From Rhyzopertha dominica (lineage: Eukaryota; Arthropoda; Insecta; Coleoptera; Bostrichidae): a stretch of 64,000 nt of DNA. The stretch covers positions 39,205,325-39,269,324 of the forward strand of contig QCXZ01000064.1 of assembly GCA_025024175.1 (NCBI GenBank), written 5' to 3'. Below are positions 1 to 11,900 of the stretch, piece by piece; within the stretch, counting starts at the first letter, position 1; each line of letters opens with the position of its first letter. A program made the translations under genes and the position numbers. The notes under the pieces were generated by a model that was not told the DNA's origin, made no database searches, and was given only the letters and a program-made list of their open reading frames with translations.

Positions 1-756
1 GCAGTGCAAAGAATTTGGTTTGAATGTTTGATATACATTAGAAACTAGATAAACATTTACACATCTCCTGGAGGCTATTGCCGCATATTCCAAATGTTGA
101 AGTAGAATTCTATGCAAGATAAACAGTTACTTCAATATGGTGGTAAAGATTTATCTACCTGTCAATCAACTGGCAAATTTACTTTCCGTTGTTTTTGCTT
201 CTAAAATACAGTTTTTTTAATTAATAATGAAAACTAAACGCGGAGGAACTGTTAACGGAAAACAAGATGTAATGCAACATTCTAAAGTTACTTTGCATAT
301 AATCTACAGGAGATTGCATTAATACGTATTCAAGTGCAATATTCTCAGTTAATAATAACTGGAATGTCAAGTAGAATAATTATTCAAATTCTTATATTTT
401 CTGTTACACAATTCAGCTGATTTGCATGTTCTTGACTGGAGCTGGATTGGAATTGGGATAAGTGGAAACTAGAGATGGAAAACTGTCTATAGTATCTATA
501 GTAATATCAAGATTACAAAAAAATTGTACCAAAATAATAGCTGCTAATCCTGCTGCTTGTGAAACATGCCCATACAAGAAATTATTCACAGAAAAATACA
601 ATAGCTTGCTACGCAAACAGCGTATCAATAAGTAATAATTCTCCACCACTACTACAAGTCTATAGTTTACATACTAAGAAAGAGCCAGTGAACATTGGTA
701 TTTGGATTTATAATTTTAAGAACAAAGGGTGATTTACTGTTGTCCTAATTTGGGTA
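1..756. other. AT-rich noncoding stretch
   Basis: I see no recognisable gene here. A 78-residue open frame on the minus strand (413-649) has no motif I recognise and no supporting splice or promoter signal, so I do not call it a gene. The right end runs into the ribozyme candidate at 757-838. Confidence 0.5.
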
Positions 757-838
757 TAAAGGCCGACGTCGCCGTCGGTTGGAATTGCTTGCTAACGTTT
801 CGCTAGCACGACTGGCAAGCTTCTTCAGAGGTCCTTCC
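757..838 (-). ncRNA. Hammerhead ribozyme candidate
   Basis: On the minus strand the conserved core CUGAAGA (828-822, fits CUGANGA) is followed by a stem-loop GCUUGC/GCUAGC with one U-U mismatch and loop CAGUCGU, then GAAA (801-798). Stem III can form from ACGU (798-795) with ACGU (769-766). The predicted cleavage triplet GUC ends at 765, so the cut would fall between 765 and 764. Stem I pairs AAGG..CU (836-829) with GGCCUU (764-759) across a two-base bulge. The stem III loop is long, about 25 nt, which is unusual. Hammerheads of this kind are known in the terminal repeats of Penelope-like elements and in retrozymes; that link is inference here. No ribozyme search or folding was run. Confidence 0.5.
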
Positions 839-3660
839 ATCTCCGGTGCTGGACGCAGACGTAGACGTAGCATCGCCATTTTTATATTTTTTGTTTTAAC
901 TGTTGAATAATCTAACATTTATTCAGTTCTCAATCTCGCGTGAGCATGTAGATACGAAAAAACTGCGATGACATTTTTATAGATATTTTTATTTTAAATC
1001 CAGTGAAGTATTCACGATTCTTTAAGGGGGTCAAATTATTGGTATCTAACACAAACTTTCATTTTTTTATGGAAAGTTGGCTGTGCTATGGTTGAAGGGA
1101 CCTATTTTTGTCTGATTATGAAAATATATACAGTTAGGTTTATTTTTACTAATTTTGATATAATTCAATTTTTAGTGATTATATTTTATGTTTACAACCA
1201 GGAGGCTATGGAACAAGAAAATACATAATAATACATAATAAATAAATAATAACATAATTTTATATTACTAAGCTCCATTAAGATCCATATACATACAAAA
1301 TACTCCCAAAGGCGCTCATGCAGTTTTTTTATTAATGAAAATCATTATTTGGAGATAAGTATCTGTGCATGGTTTGGGGTCACATAATTTACATGCACTT
1401 TGACGAAATACGTAAAATCTCATTAAAATTTTACAAAAGCTAGAATAATACCACAATTAGTAAAAATAAACCTAACGATGTATAGCTCAGTTTAGAACAA
1501 AGAAGTAAGATGTCGAAACCTCAACCCTCTAGCATTAATACTTACCGGGATACCATACAATTACAATGAAAATGAGACACCCTTTACAACAAGCTGTATG
1601 GCATGATTTTAATAGCGAGCGAAAATTCCGACGCGTAGTGATTATGTATTTAAAACGACGAGACCCGCTTGGTTCGATGAAAGATCTCCTAGCAGGATAT
1701 ATTAATGCAAACGTGGGAGAGGAAGAAAGTCCGCGGGTTGAACTGCAGATGTAGTTTCGCGTAGTCGTTTTGATGCAATTAACATAAATTTCGTGCCAGC
1801 TACTGCCATTTCTCTACCTAGTTTGCTTAACCAAAAGGTCAACCTTCAGTTAACTAAGTCGACGTTAAGGCTATCTTGGAAGAGGTTTATTTATTGTTAA
1901 AAACCTATTTATTGTTAGGGACATCACCACCTTATGCTTGCGCTAAATAGTATTAGTGTTTCGTGTGTAAGTTTAGTTCTATTAACTTCGGCTAAAGGTA
2001 AAAAAGTTAATGTAGCAAAAATCAAAATAAATCAGAAAATTATCGCACAGATGACATAATATTTTAGAAAATAATCCTAGTTACGTCAATGGCACTGAAA
2101 GGCAAAGAAATATTATTTTCTCAATAGTGTTCTTTAATAGCATGGCAGCTTAATATCAGTGCAGCTTCTGCATCCGATCTCATTTGAGTCTTAAAATTTT
2201 AGTAAAACCGATGAGAGGTTGCATCATAGTAGCAAACAAGACCGAACCCCGTAGGAATAATCCTCGGCTGTGCAGCTTATTGATGGTTAGCGCTAATTCC
2301 GCGCACCTGATTTATAGCGTCATATAATTCCGTCCTGTATCAACAGATAGCAAATCATGGTTAATTAATAGTATACAGCTGTTCGCATTGGTAACGTTCT
2401 GCCATGCACAGGGAACAGAGACGTATCCATTTGATCTGTTTGTTTCAGTGCAAAGTTCGGCAGGATATGTGAATTCTGCCCCGATATGCGATGCAATTCG
2501 GATAACTGCTTGTCAGTATCCCATTACGCTACCAACGCGCTTTCACCGACCTTGCATTTAGTTAACAAATATTAATTCAGTCACGACAATTTGTCATGCA
2601 GGTTGCAGTAGAAATAACTCCTCGATTTGGGTAGCTACCTATCAACACTTTAGCAAAAAGTACATTTTTTACTTCTAATTAATCGTGACGAACATTAGCT
2701 TTGAAACCTCCATTTCAGGAAAAAGCACTGCAAGAAACTGAGTTAATTCATCAATAATATCTTCTAAGTATGGTAATTTTAGAAACGCACTTACTTTAAG
2801 AAGTCCTTGTGTGCACCAATTGGAAATAAAAAATCTTACTTTCACTAACTTCTTTAAACCTACGAGTTACTAATATACCTCTTACCCACCTGTATTGACA
2901 TTATTTATCCTGGAATATTGCGTATTCTACCAAATATGTTTATCAAACTGAATGCAAATAGACAAAAATTATGGTCGCTCAGTAGTACCGTTGATTCGTA
3001 CACACACTGAGCTTTCCATACAACCCTTATCCACATGATCTAAACTGATTAAAATTAGTTTTCTGTAGGTTATTAATAAAACGGTTTTATTTGTTGATAC
3101 GGGTAGATTAGGCATGTAAGTTCACAAGATCAAAAGAAAAGCGAATCACGTCTTACGGCATAAACTGCATACAGCTTTCTAAACTTTTATCACCAAAGCA
3201 CGATAAGCAGAGTGAAGTCGTAAGCTTCAACACATATTATCGTCTAAGCTTCTTCATATCTATACGGAAAAATGGCGACACGTTTTCGCGCTGCAGAATT
3301 GATTCTACCCGAGCGTTAAACCGGCTGTGACCATATTTATGATCTATATATTGGTGAAATATATCAGTTTTAGCTCCATTCTCTCGGCTTGCCCTAGAGG
3401 TTTTCTCAGACTTCCGGCAATATTACCAGATCGTTCACTGCCTCTCTGCAGACGAAAAAAAGTAAATAAAACATTCATTGTTTATTAACTTTTTAGCGTT
3501 ATAAACGTTTAAGAAATGGGCGCATAAGAGATGACAGTGTGACAAATGTTAGGTTGCAAGGTAACACGGTGCTAATTTTCGTATAATTTTGCAGGCTGAG
3601 CTTTGGTTCGTCCGATGGAGTTAGTTTCCATCTTCTATTATGTGCAACCGGGTAAACACG
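839..3660. other. Noncoding stretch, no gene recognised
   Basis: Mixed AT-rich sequence. The only open frame of note, 1566-1754 (+, 62 residues, basic, starts at ATG), matches no family I recognise and has no clear neighbours or splice sites. I see no tandem array or element boundary. Confidence 0.5.
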
Positions 3661-3694
3661 CCGTAGGTAATTTAAAAGGTCTGCTTTCTCGATA

Positions 3695-3794
3695 ATTTGC
3701 TTACGATAATTATCGACTCGATATATCGATAGTTACCGATAAGTATTTGTTACCGATATATCAATATTTAAAATTGGTTATCACCCAGTCCTAG
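3695..3794. mobile_element. End of a hAT-like element (TATCGATA-rich)
   Basis: A stretch dense in TATCGATA and CGATAT motifs ends in a sequence that reads on the minus strand as CTAGGACTGGGTGATAACC. That resembles the common hAT end of the form CAGGGxTGGGCGATA. I could not find the opposite end or an 8 bp target duplication, so this may be a truncated MITE. Confidence 0.3.
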
Positions 3795-3867
3795 TGTGTA
3801 GTCTGCTCGGGGAAAATGTGCCACCGATACATGACAAAAGAGTCACATCAGCACCGCACATTTAGCA

Positions 3868-3892
3868 GAGTCGTTCATCAATTGAACGACTC
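3868..3892. repeat. Perfect 10 bp hairpin
   Basis: GAGTCGTTCA (3868-3877) is followed after the 5 nt loop TCAAT by its exact reverse complement TGAACGACTC (3883-3892). No gene ends nearby that would give it a role. Confidence 0.7.
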
Positions 3893-4176
3893 GCACATGT
3901 ACGACCCTTCTCTACTGTGTTGGCAGGAGGAAATATAAGAAACATAACTATGAGTATTCTGTAAATTCTATTTAAATAATGATTTCAATGCAGAAAATGA
4001 ATGTAATAAGCAGAAACTATTATTACAGCTGATATATCCCAGTAATGGAGCAGTTATATAATTTTGTTATTGAGGTTTTTATATACGTTGTTCTACTGGA
4101 CGATGATGATAATAGCACATATCTAATATGTAATTATGTGAATCTTTATTATTTTTAGTATTAATAGTAATCATTT

Positions 4177-4980
4177 TTGTGTGTCAATATACAGATTGGG
4201 AGAATATCTATTGATCTAGGAGTCGTCTATAGGCCGCCTAAGGCTGGAGTAGAGTATTTTGTGGAACTGGAGTGGGTGCTAGAAACACGATGTGTAGTTT
4301 CCATGGGTGATTTCAACATAAACTTATTTAATAAAGACGCGGCGGATTCTGAATCGCTTGAATTAACTGTTTGTTCTTTTCATCTCAGGCAAATTATAAA
4401 CTCACCCACTAGGGTATGTAGATAACACAATAAAGTATACTGTCAAATATTTTTGCACAAATGAACCTTACCTAACCTAACCTAACCTTACACGTTCCGT
4501 ACTATTTGTATTCGTCCCTTTCTAGATGTTTTCAGGTTCATAATGTTTATATTAGAAAAGACACGTTTACTATTCCTCGACATGTAACTTCAAAATATGA
4601 AGGGTCTTATTCTATTGTTACAACATTTAAACAACTCATTCGGTCATGCGTTGACCAAGTATAATTTAGTTTACTCTTATTAGATGGTTTAGTGGTAGTA
4701 CTGATAGTAATCAGTGGCTGTTCATAGTCTTAGTTTACGATTAATAATATCTTACAGTTATGCACCGTATGTTACCATTTAGTAGTGTATAATGTATGGT
4801 AATTAATTTGCATACAGCCTTTAAGGTTTAGCATTTTAGTTAATTTATCAATACTTACACTGTGAACTATTTATGTTTGGTATCGTTGGGGAAATGGAAG
4901 ACTAGCTTTCGCAGAATTCTCCCCTTTTGTGGTGTATATCTTTGTTACAACAAATATTGATTTATTGATTGATTGATTTC
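4177..4980 (+). pseudogene. Internally deleted LINE: endonuclease piece plus 3' tail
   Basis: The frame at 4177-4425 reads as part of the apurinic-type endonuclease of a non-LTR retrotransposon: GVVYRPP is followed by the metal-site motif GDFNINL and then the INSPTRV that these proteins carry after it. A stop follows. At about 4549-4640 another frame gives RKDTFTIPRHVTSKYEGSYS, which resembles the extreme C-terminus of LINE ORF2. The sequence ends in a TTGATT/GATT tail at 4955-4978, the typical LINE 3' terminus. The reverse transcriptase is missing, so the copy has lost its middle. It cannot move. The CR1/Jockey group is likely but not proven. Confidence 0.6.
4466..4490. repeat. Short CCTAA (TTAGG-type) telomere-like run
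   Basis: About three perfect CCTAA units flanked by two CCTTA variants. This is the insect/arthropod telomere motif in an internal position, inside the LINE relic. It is too short to show an old telomere and may be a microsatellite. Confidence 0.6.
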
Positions 4981-5981
4981 CAGGTAGCTATATAATTGCT
5001 AATAGCAGAACATTCTCCAAGGATAAGTTTGGCAACATCGGTTTCAGTGAAAACTGCTCGGAACGAGACTGCAAAAATTTGTCTCTGTGATGGCGTAAGG
5101 CCATTCTGTTCGGTCGGTTGTGTCCAGCTCGCCCATAAACACAGGAAATTATATTATGTTATCTAAATTGCGTTAGGTAACGTCCTGGTAAAACGAACGG
5201 ATCCGATCGATACGTTTTTAGCTCGCGTACGTATTTACAGTGCCCGGGATAGAAAGGCGTTTACAACATACTATTTATTGATAATTTTAGTTGAATATTT
5301 TTAACTTTTAATAGCTGTGGTTTAAACATAGTTTTTTTCAAAGTTCTTACCGAGCGCACTTAAGCCTTATACGTTATGATTCCAAAAAGTAGTTTTGGTT
5401 CTGGTTAATAATACGTATAATATGTTTGACAGTGATTTCCACACAAATATAAATGTTGAAAGTAAGAATTTAGGATGGCAATGCCATCTGTCAGCATTAC
5501 ACTGACATGATGACAAAGCCACCTAGCTGCATTAACGGGAACTACTTCCTAAAGGAAGTGACCTGTAATGACAGCGAAATAGTACTATCTGAAGTTGGTT
5601 GAGGTGTAGACAGCACAGCATAGACATGCATTTTAAAATATAAATGTTATTACGTTTGTTACTTTCTACTATCTATGCACTATGTATTCTACAAAATTTA
5701 TTTTGTCATTGATTTATAGCTGTTTGTCATCGATAATTGAATATAATTTAAACACTCGTAACCAGTTAAGTTAAAATATAAGAAAAGATATGATTTAATA
5801 ATAATATCGCTCATAGCATAGAGATCATTGCTGGATAGACAATCCACAGTTTTTCGCTATAACCAGCGCCCTATCATTTAAACTGTAAACAATCCGCCAG
5901 TCTGTGATAGTGAAACATATGTGATTCTGTCTAAGTTCTGCTTACATATAGAACTTGGAACAAACTATTACTATTTTTTTT
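4981..5981. other. Noncoding stretch with one dispersed repeat
   Basis: No gene seen. It contains the 94 bp dispersed repeat at 5474-5567, listed separately. Confidence 0.5.
5474..5567 (+). repeat. 94 bp dispersed repeat, copy A
   Basis: Same length and roughly 90% identical by eye to 24178-24271. It begins with the small palindrome GATGGCAATGCCATC and ends GTGACCTGTA. I see no tRNA-like promoter boxes, so it could be a SINE fragment or part of a larger unannotated element. Confidence 0.6.
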
Positions 5982-7141
5982 ATACGCTATATTAGTGTGA
6001 CGTAAATGTCGGCCATTTTGCTGCGATACGTCAAGATAACGGATTCAAACTAACCTACTTAGTTGTCATAATGTGCGTAAGGGAGTTCAGCGTTTGGTGT
6101 AATTTTTTAGTGTTAAAGGGTAGTTTAAAGTGTTACTGTTATGTTTAAGTAGCTTACACTACTTCGCTTTACTTAGCAAGTATTACAAACCGAAATTACA
6201 TTTAGATACAATGTATTGTTGAACAGTTGGACATACACTAAGTACGTGTGTGGAGCATTACAATTTACAAGTTTTACCCGAAAATGGTAATGGGTTGGGT
6301 CTCTTGATGTTTCCGTTATAATGAGAGAGAAACGTATAATCTTTACAGCACTTCTTTTAGGTTGTTTTTAAACAATATATTGCAACTAAATGTAATTTTG
6401 GTTTATAATACTAAATTATATCAAGGAACGTAAACCACTAAAAATACACAGTAACACTCAATGTTTAGAGCAAAATTATAGCGTAATACAATATTTTGAA
6501 GTATTGCTGTGTGTGTTTGAAAGGTTTACATACCTTTGTATTGTTCATTAAGTATCACAAACCGAAATTACATTAAGTTGCAATCTATTGTTGAAAGACA
6601 AACAGAAATAAGTGCTTAAAGTTTATACGTTTCTCTCTCATTATAACAAGAACATCCAGGGACCTAGTGCGTTATCATCTTCTGGCACAACATGTAAACT
6701 GTAATGCTCTACACACGCACTTATCGTACGTTAAGCTTTTCAGCAATACCTACATTGTAACTAAATGTAATTTAGGTTTGTAATACTGCTAAGTAAAGCG
6801 AAGGAGTGTCAGCTGCTCAAACATACACAGTAACACTTTAAAATATTCTTTTAACACTAAAAAATTGCACCAAACACTGAACTTTCTTATGCACGTTATG
6901 ACAACTTGGTTTGTTTTGATCCAGGATCTAAACTAAATGTAATTTCGGTTTGTAATACTTGCGAAGCAAAACGAAGGAGTGTAAGCTACTCAAATAAGCC
7001 CAGCAACATTTTCTAAAGTCACAAAATTGCACCTAACACTTGGGTCCGTTACGTACGTTATGACAATTCGGTGTCAGGATCCAGGATTTTGACGTACCGC
7101 AGAAAGATGGCAGTCATTACGTCAGCACTAATATAGCGTAT
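5982..7141. mobile_element. 1.16 kb inverted-repeat (foldback/MITE-like) element
   Basis: The ends are reverse complements: ATACGCTATATTAGTG at 5982 and its complement ending at 7141. The similarity continues inward through TGACGTAA..GCCAT and TACGTCAA. Inside, related blocks occur in both orientations: the CCGAAATTACAT(T) block near 6190, 6555 and inverted near 6935, and GAGAGAAACGTATA near 6325 with its inverse near 6630. No coding frame is present, so it is non-autonomous. The target duplication is unclear, perhaps TA only. The superfamily is unassigned. Confidence 0.6.
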
Positions 7142-7238
7142 TATAAAATTAAAACAACTGAAAGCTACTAATTGTATATATTTGAGAAAAAAACAAAATC
7201 TGCATATTATAAACTAATACCTGAGTAAACGTAAAAAG

Positions 7239-8273
7239 CTAAGAAGGCTCCCCAGATCCGCTTCCTGAGCAACTGCACTGTAAACATTTGGTGGATCCAT
7301 TAGGATTTCTCGCATCGTCAGTTTCGTCCACTTCTCTGCTACCTTTCAGACATCCTCCCAGGCAACTAAACAGCGAAACTAAATCAGCTCTATTTTCGCC
7401 TGTTTTTTCTAAATCAACTCCCAATGACGTCATTGTTTCGGCAAGTACTTGCAGTCTGCAGGCAGTAGCCCTAGGAAGCTCTTGATCGACCATATACCTG
7501 CTGTGCTGGAAATTGAGTAGGACGTCATCAAACTGCCGCTGAAGACGGTCCAACTCCTTATGGTTTAAGGTCATATTTTCGAGTAGCATTTTAAAATTGA
7601 GGAGGCCGGTGTTAAAGTCGCGCTTTCGCAGACTGTACTCGTCGAACAAGTTTTCTAAATCTCTTGTTGAGTCCAGCGCGGCGTATATTTTTGTCTTGGC
7701 CGAAGCGTGATCTTCAAGTTTGTTGGGTTCGCACAGCATTTTGAGTATATGCGTCATTGCTTCGGTCACCGTAAAAGCTCTTTCGTTCATTATAAGTCCG
7801 TTGAGGGAACGGCACAGTTTGTGAGCTGCTTGCGTTTCCAGCCGCACGCAATCAACATAATTAAGCACGGCTTCAAGCACTCCTTCCACACGATCAAACC
7901 TCATTTGGAGCTCATTGTGACTTTCCATGGATTGTGCTTCCTCCATCTGGATTCGCGACAGCATCATCTCGAGCTTCTGGCGTCTGGTTGCCAACTCTTC
8001 CTGATCGCATTTGTGCTTTTTGCCGAAGGTCACGCTCTTCGAGCTGCTCTTTTTGATCTTTACGTACTCCTCACAACTGCAGCTTCGTGGACAAGACTTC
8101 GACGGCCTCATGTGGTAGCAATCGGTTTCGCTTTCGCTGTCGCTGCAATCTCGACTCGTGCTAGTTTTGAGCAGTGCTGTAGAAGAGTGGGTATCGCCTA
8201 GCAGTTGGCTTCTACTTAGCTTACGGCTCATTCTATGTGTATAAAGCGGTAAAGTGAAAATGTCAAACGTCAT
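7239..8273 (-). CDS. Coiled-coil cytosolic protein, possible BAR-like domain
   Basis: This is the only convincing host gene: one uninterrupted minus-strand frame. The first ATG at 8273 gives 344 residues; the second, at 8231 (MSRKLSRSQ, with A at -3), gives 330 and is equally plausible. The N-terminal 100 residues are Ser/Cys-rich and disordered-looking (CPRSCSCEE), then basic (KSSSKSVTFGKKHK). About residues 95-305 are helical with heptad-like leucines. The end of that block (RLQRQFDDVLLNF..., then ELPRATACRLQVL) resembles the last helix of BAR domains, which bind curved membranes; this is a weak family guess. The C-terminus is a Cys/Ser/Gly tail (KCLQCSCSGSGSG). There is no signal peptide or membrane segment. 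A hAT-type MITE lies about 70 bp upstream. Confidence 0.7.
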   Translation of the reverse strand: MTFDIFTLPLYTHRMSRKLSRSQLLGDTHSSTALLKTSTSRDCSDSESETDCYHMRPSKSCPRSCSCEEYVKIKKSSSKSVTFGKKHKCDQEELATRRQKLEMMLSRIQMEEAQSMESHNELQMRFDRVEGVLEAVLNYVDCVRLETQAAHKLCRSLNGLIMNERAFTVTEAMTHILKMLCEPNKLEDHASAKTKIYAALDSTRDLENLFDEYSLRKRDFNTGLLNFKMLLENMTLNHKELDRLQRQFDDVLLNFQHSRYMVDQELPRATACRLQVLAETMTSLGVDLEKTGENRADLVSLFSCLGGCLKGSREVDETDDARNPNGSTKCLQCSCSGSGSGEPS

Positions 8274-8343
8274 CCTTGCCAGTGTTGCCAAAATATTACT
8301 TGATTGTCAATATGGCAATATGGTTAGACGCTGTATGCCGAGG

Positions 8344-8862
8344 GGTAAACCCACTGATCTCTAAATATCTGGATGTCGTATAAGTCATTCAAAACTGTGA
8401 CAAGAAGGAACTCGTGCGCCACCATGCCGCTGGTACTCGTACTATCAATTTAACGGCGAGTTCAAATTTTAGATTAGATCCTTAACTATATAATATGGTT
8501 ATGAGTAAACGTTAACATCCAGTTTGTACGGTACATGTTTCTTACTCAAACCCTACAACGATCATCTTTTGGAAATCTGCAGACAGATGATGAGTTCACG
8601 ATTCTAACCGTCAATCATTAACGTTATATTTACCGCAGAAGCGAACCTTTGTCAAAATTTTAGTACAAGGACAAGCGGCTAGGCGCTAAAGTGGCTTAAA
8701 TCTATCACAAATAATTTACATGCATTTTGGTATGTAAGCGACATCCAGTTATTTAGAGATCAGTGCTAGAAACGCTAAGGTGGCCTAAATCTATCACAAA
8801 TAATTTACATGCATTTTGGTATGTAAGCGACATCCAGTTATTTAGAGATCAGTGGGTAAACC
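8344..8862. mobile_element. hAT-type MITE with 8 bp target duplication
   Basis: The element is 8352-8854 (503 bp), bounded by CACTGATCTCTAAATA and its imperfect inverse ATTTAGAGATCAGTG. The 8 bp GGTAAACC occurs directly on both sides (8344-8351 and 8855-8862), as expected for hAT transposition. There is no coding frame. The first TIR bases are CACTG rather than the more usual CAGNG. The right end is duplicated internally. Confidence 0.75.
8685..8854 (+). repeat. Two 89 bp tandem copies of the MITE right end
   Basis: The unit starting GCTAAAGTGGC at 8685 is repeated at 8774 (GCTAAGGTGGC), period 89 bp, nearly identical. Each copy ends with the TIR sequence TTTAGAGATCAGTG. Confidence 0.8.
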
Positions 8863-8879
8863 GCTGAGAATTTTTGGTA

Positions 8880-8995
8880 TACAGTGAGTAGGATTTCTAG
8901 GGATTTCTGAGGTTTCTAGGGATTTCCTAGGATTTCTGAAAATTTACAGGGATTTTTTTTGGAATTCCAATGATTTCCAAGGATGTATGAGGATA
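8880..8995 (+). repeat. Degenerate GGATTTC-rich array
   Basis: About eight spaced occurrences of (A)GGATTTC(T) or close variants, with irregular spacing. Probably a decayed minisatellite. Confidence 0.5.
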
Positions 8996-11900
8996 TTGCA
9001 GATATAATTAAAACATATGTCGTTGAATCCAGGTTTATCATCACTTCAGACAGGGGACTGCTTGGCTTCCTCTGTACTTGTTAACGCGGAACTAGATAGA
9101 ATCAGAATTTTGCCTGAAAAGCATAATTTAAGCTAAACCCCTTGAAGTCAGTGGTTATGTGTTTTGCCAATTGAAATGTTAGAAATTGTGTGCTTCATTC
9201 TGTGTCGGCGACTCCAGCAGGTATTACTGTTCCGTTTGTAGAGCATACTTGAAATTTGAGTGTCATTATATATTTATAGATGGTTAACTTCGGTTTAGGG
9301 AACGTATCACAAAGGTAATGCAACGAGCATTCGTTTATAAAACTGCAGGAAATGTAACCTCGAGTGTAACCTTAATTGTTGTTCAGAAACTACTTACCAT
9401 TCCATCTGCTAACTGTGCTGAATAACTTGAAAAGTAGATTAACATATCACACAGATATTCACTATAGAAGTGAGTACTCGTTTTAGGGATAGTTTTGTTG
9501 TGCCCCACCACCATACTGTTCTGTTTCGCAGAGGTCTCTCTTTTAGTGCCCCCAAGCTGCACAGTGTCTTTCAAACTGTACAATGCTAATAAGTTTCAAT
9601 ATAAATTAAAAGGGTAGCTTTCCGTTACTCAAACTAGATGATCATCTGCATGCCAATTTCCACTTTTACTTCCACATCCAACAGATGGGCAGTATTTTAT
9701 TTGTTTGCGCATTCGCTTTAATATGGTCGAAAACGTAAAAAAACAAAATTTGAGTAAAAAAAAATTCTTGTCCGTGTGTGTGGTTTTGTTTGTGGACACG
9801 ATAACTTTCGAAAGACTTAATATATGAACTTGAAATTTGGGAAACGTATAGATCTTAGGTACCAAAAGCGACCTATTGTTTTTTGGGTAAGTAGNGTATC
9901 GGGAAGGCGGCGAAATTGGAGGGTAACTACCCTTTTTGCAAATTATTATGTATATATATATTTTTTCGTTTTAGTACGTGATTAGTAGTATAACTGCGAG
10001 TATTATTGTCTCTTAAAGAAAACGGTTTTTCCTAAATATCTCCAAATATATTTAATATATTCAAAAAATGAAAATACCATCAGATAGGAAATAAAATTTC
10101 TCACAAAAAGTGTCCAAAATCCAAAATTTTGACATTTTCTAAATATTTCAAAAAAATGTGTTTTGGTCCCTGTTCATACGATTTTTTTTTAAATTTTGGT
10201 ATTATATAGGAAATCAAATTTTTGATCGGGAAGCACTCTTGTAATTTTTTGTTAAGTTAATACTTTTCGAGTTATTTGGAAAAAACAGATTTTATAAATG
10301 TATGTATTTTTGCTAATATCACGAGGACTGTTTGTCTTAGAAAAAATGTGTAGAGAGAAAAAATGCTCAAAACCTGACTACTACTCGTGTAGTGTAAGAA
10401 ATAAAAACATAAATGTCATTTTGACAATTGGATGTGGAAGTATTGATTCAATTTGCAGCGGTTTTTGCATTTTTTTACATTATACATATTGACCACGCTT
10501 GTTCTTTTTCATTCCGTTATCTTTTTCTCTTGCTTTATTTAAGCGGATTGAACAGTTCCTATAATTTATAACTCCGAGAAAGAAAGGATATCCAAAAATT
10601 AGACGACTGGAAATAATGGCTATAGCTAGCTACTCTTTCCTGCAGTTAATAGTCAAGAAAATTCGTGTTATTATCATACCATTTTTATGCAGTGTATAGC
10701 CAATGCAGTATTCTAAAATTATAAACAATCCTCATAACAAGAGAATATAACTCATTCCGTTATTTTATGTCCAATAAGCGCACGTATACGAATTAATGTC
10801 ATCCGTCTTGTTTAGGGAGAATGTTTGTGTTCGTTTTGTCCTGTGCCACAGAACAACCGGGTTCCAATTAATCAAGTATGTCGTGGTAACAAAAGCACAT
10901 CCTTCATCACGAAACAAGGGACAGTTTAGCCGTTAAATAAAATGTAACCGAAACCATTACTCCACTCCTGTCATTTTCGGTTGCGATGTTGTAAGGCAGT
11001 TACCTGAAGTTCTTCTGGTGTTCAGAAGTCTATATTCAGAAATTCAACTATGAAAGCACGTTAGAATTGAGACTATTAATTTACGTATGTAAAAAATAAT
11101 TAGATTATTAGCAGTTAAAGGCTCGTTGTGTCACACGTACTGTAGAATTATTAGTTTATTTTTATTAGACATAAAAAGACTGTAAAATACTGCTAATGCT
11201 AAAATATACCCATACAGTTTCAATAGACCATAAGTGCTGCCTTCGCTGCTTGGTTAACAACTATATTATTAGATTTTTTACTAGTGTAGGTCAGTTTGCA
11301 TCCCTACCCAGGAAACCATTCTTATTACAGATCGCAAAGTTTGAAACATCCGGAACCCGTCGTAATACATTCTGCACTATAAAATGGCTAATAAAACTTT
11401 TTCGTGTAAAGCTTTTGTGGTTTTCGTTCTAAAGGTGTATAATCTTTCAAATAATTATACACCAGCAACTCTTGTATAAATTGGTTACTGTTTCTTTCAT
11501 GTCTTCATGATTTTTTTTATCACAGAAGATGAATAAATACAAATAAGTAAATTGATTGGTAACCTTTCCCACTTTTTGCATCTGTAGTTCATAGTCTTCC
11601 CTTCTATCTTCCATACTTCTAAATATAATTATCGAATGGAAAATTGCAAGAATTTTAATTTTGTCCCATAAAATATTTGTAGAAGCTATTCTGACCCAAT
11701 ATTAAATTTCAATAAATAAAAATCATACATCGTTTAGCATAATTTAAGCTTAAGGTAATTAATATTTTATTGTAAAAAAGTAAAATTTGCAGGTTTAATA
11801 TGTTAAACTATATATAGATAATACTTTTACCGATGCTCCCTTAAAAGTTAATTTGTAGAATCATCTATACTCACTTGAGCAACATAGGTATGAATTTGTA

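Noticed and set aside
413..649. 78-residue minus-strand open frame
   Set aside because: No motif, no splice or promoter context; consistent with chance.
4466..4490. Possible interstitial telomere or chromosome-fusion scar
   Set aside because: Only about three perfect units inside a LINE relic; too short to support it.
7288..8201. Plus-strand open frames opposite the host gene (7288-7485 and 7707-8201)
   Set aside because: They are antisense shadows of the real minus-strand gene.
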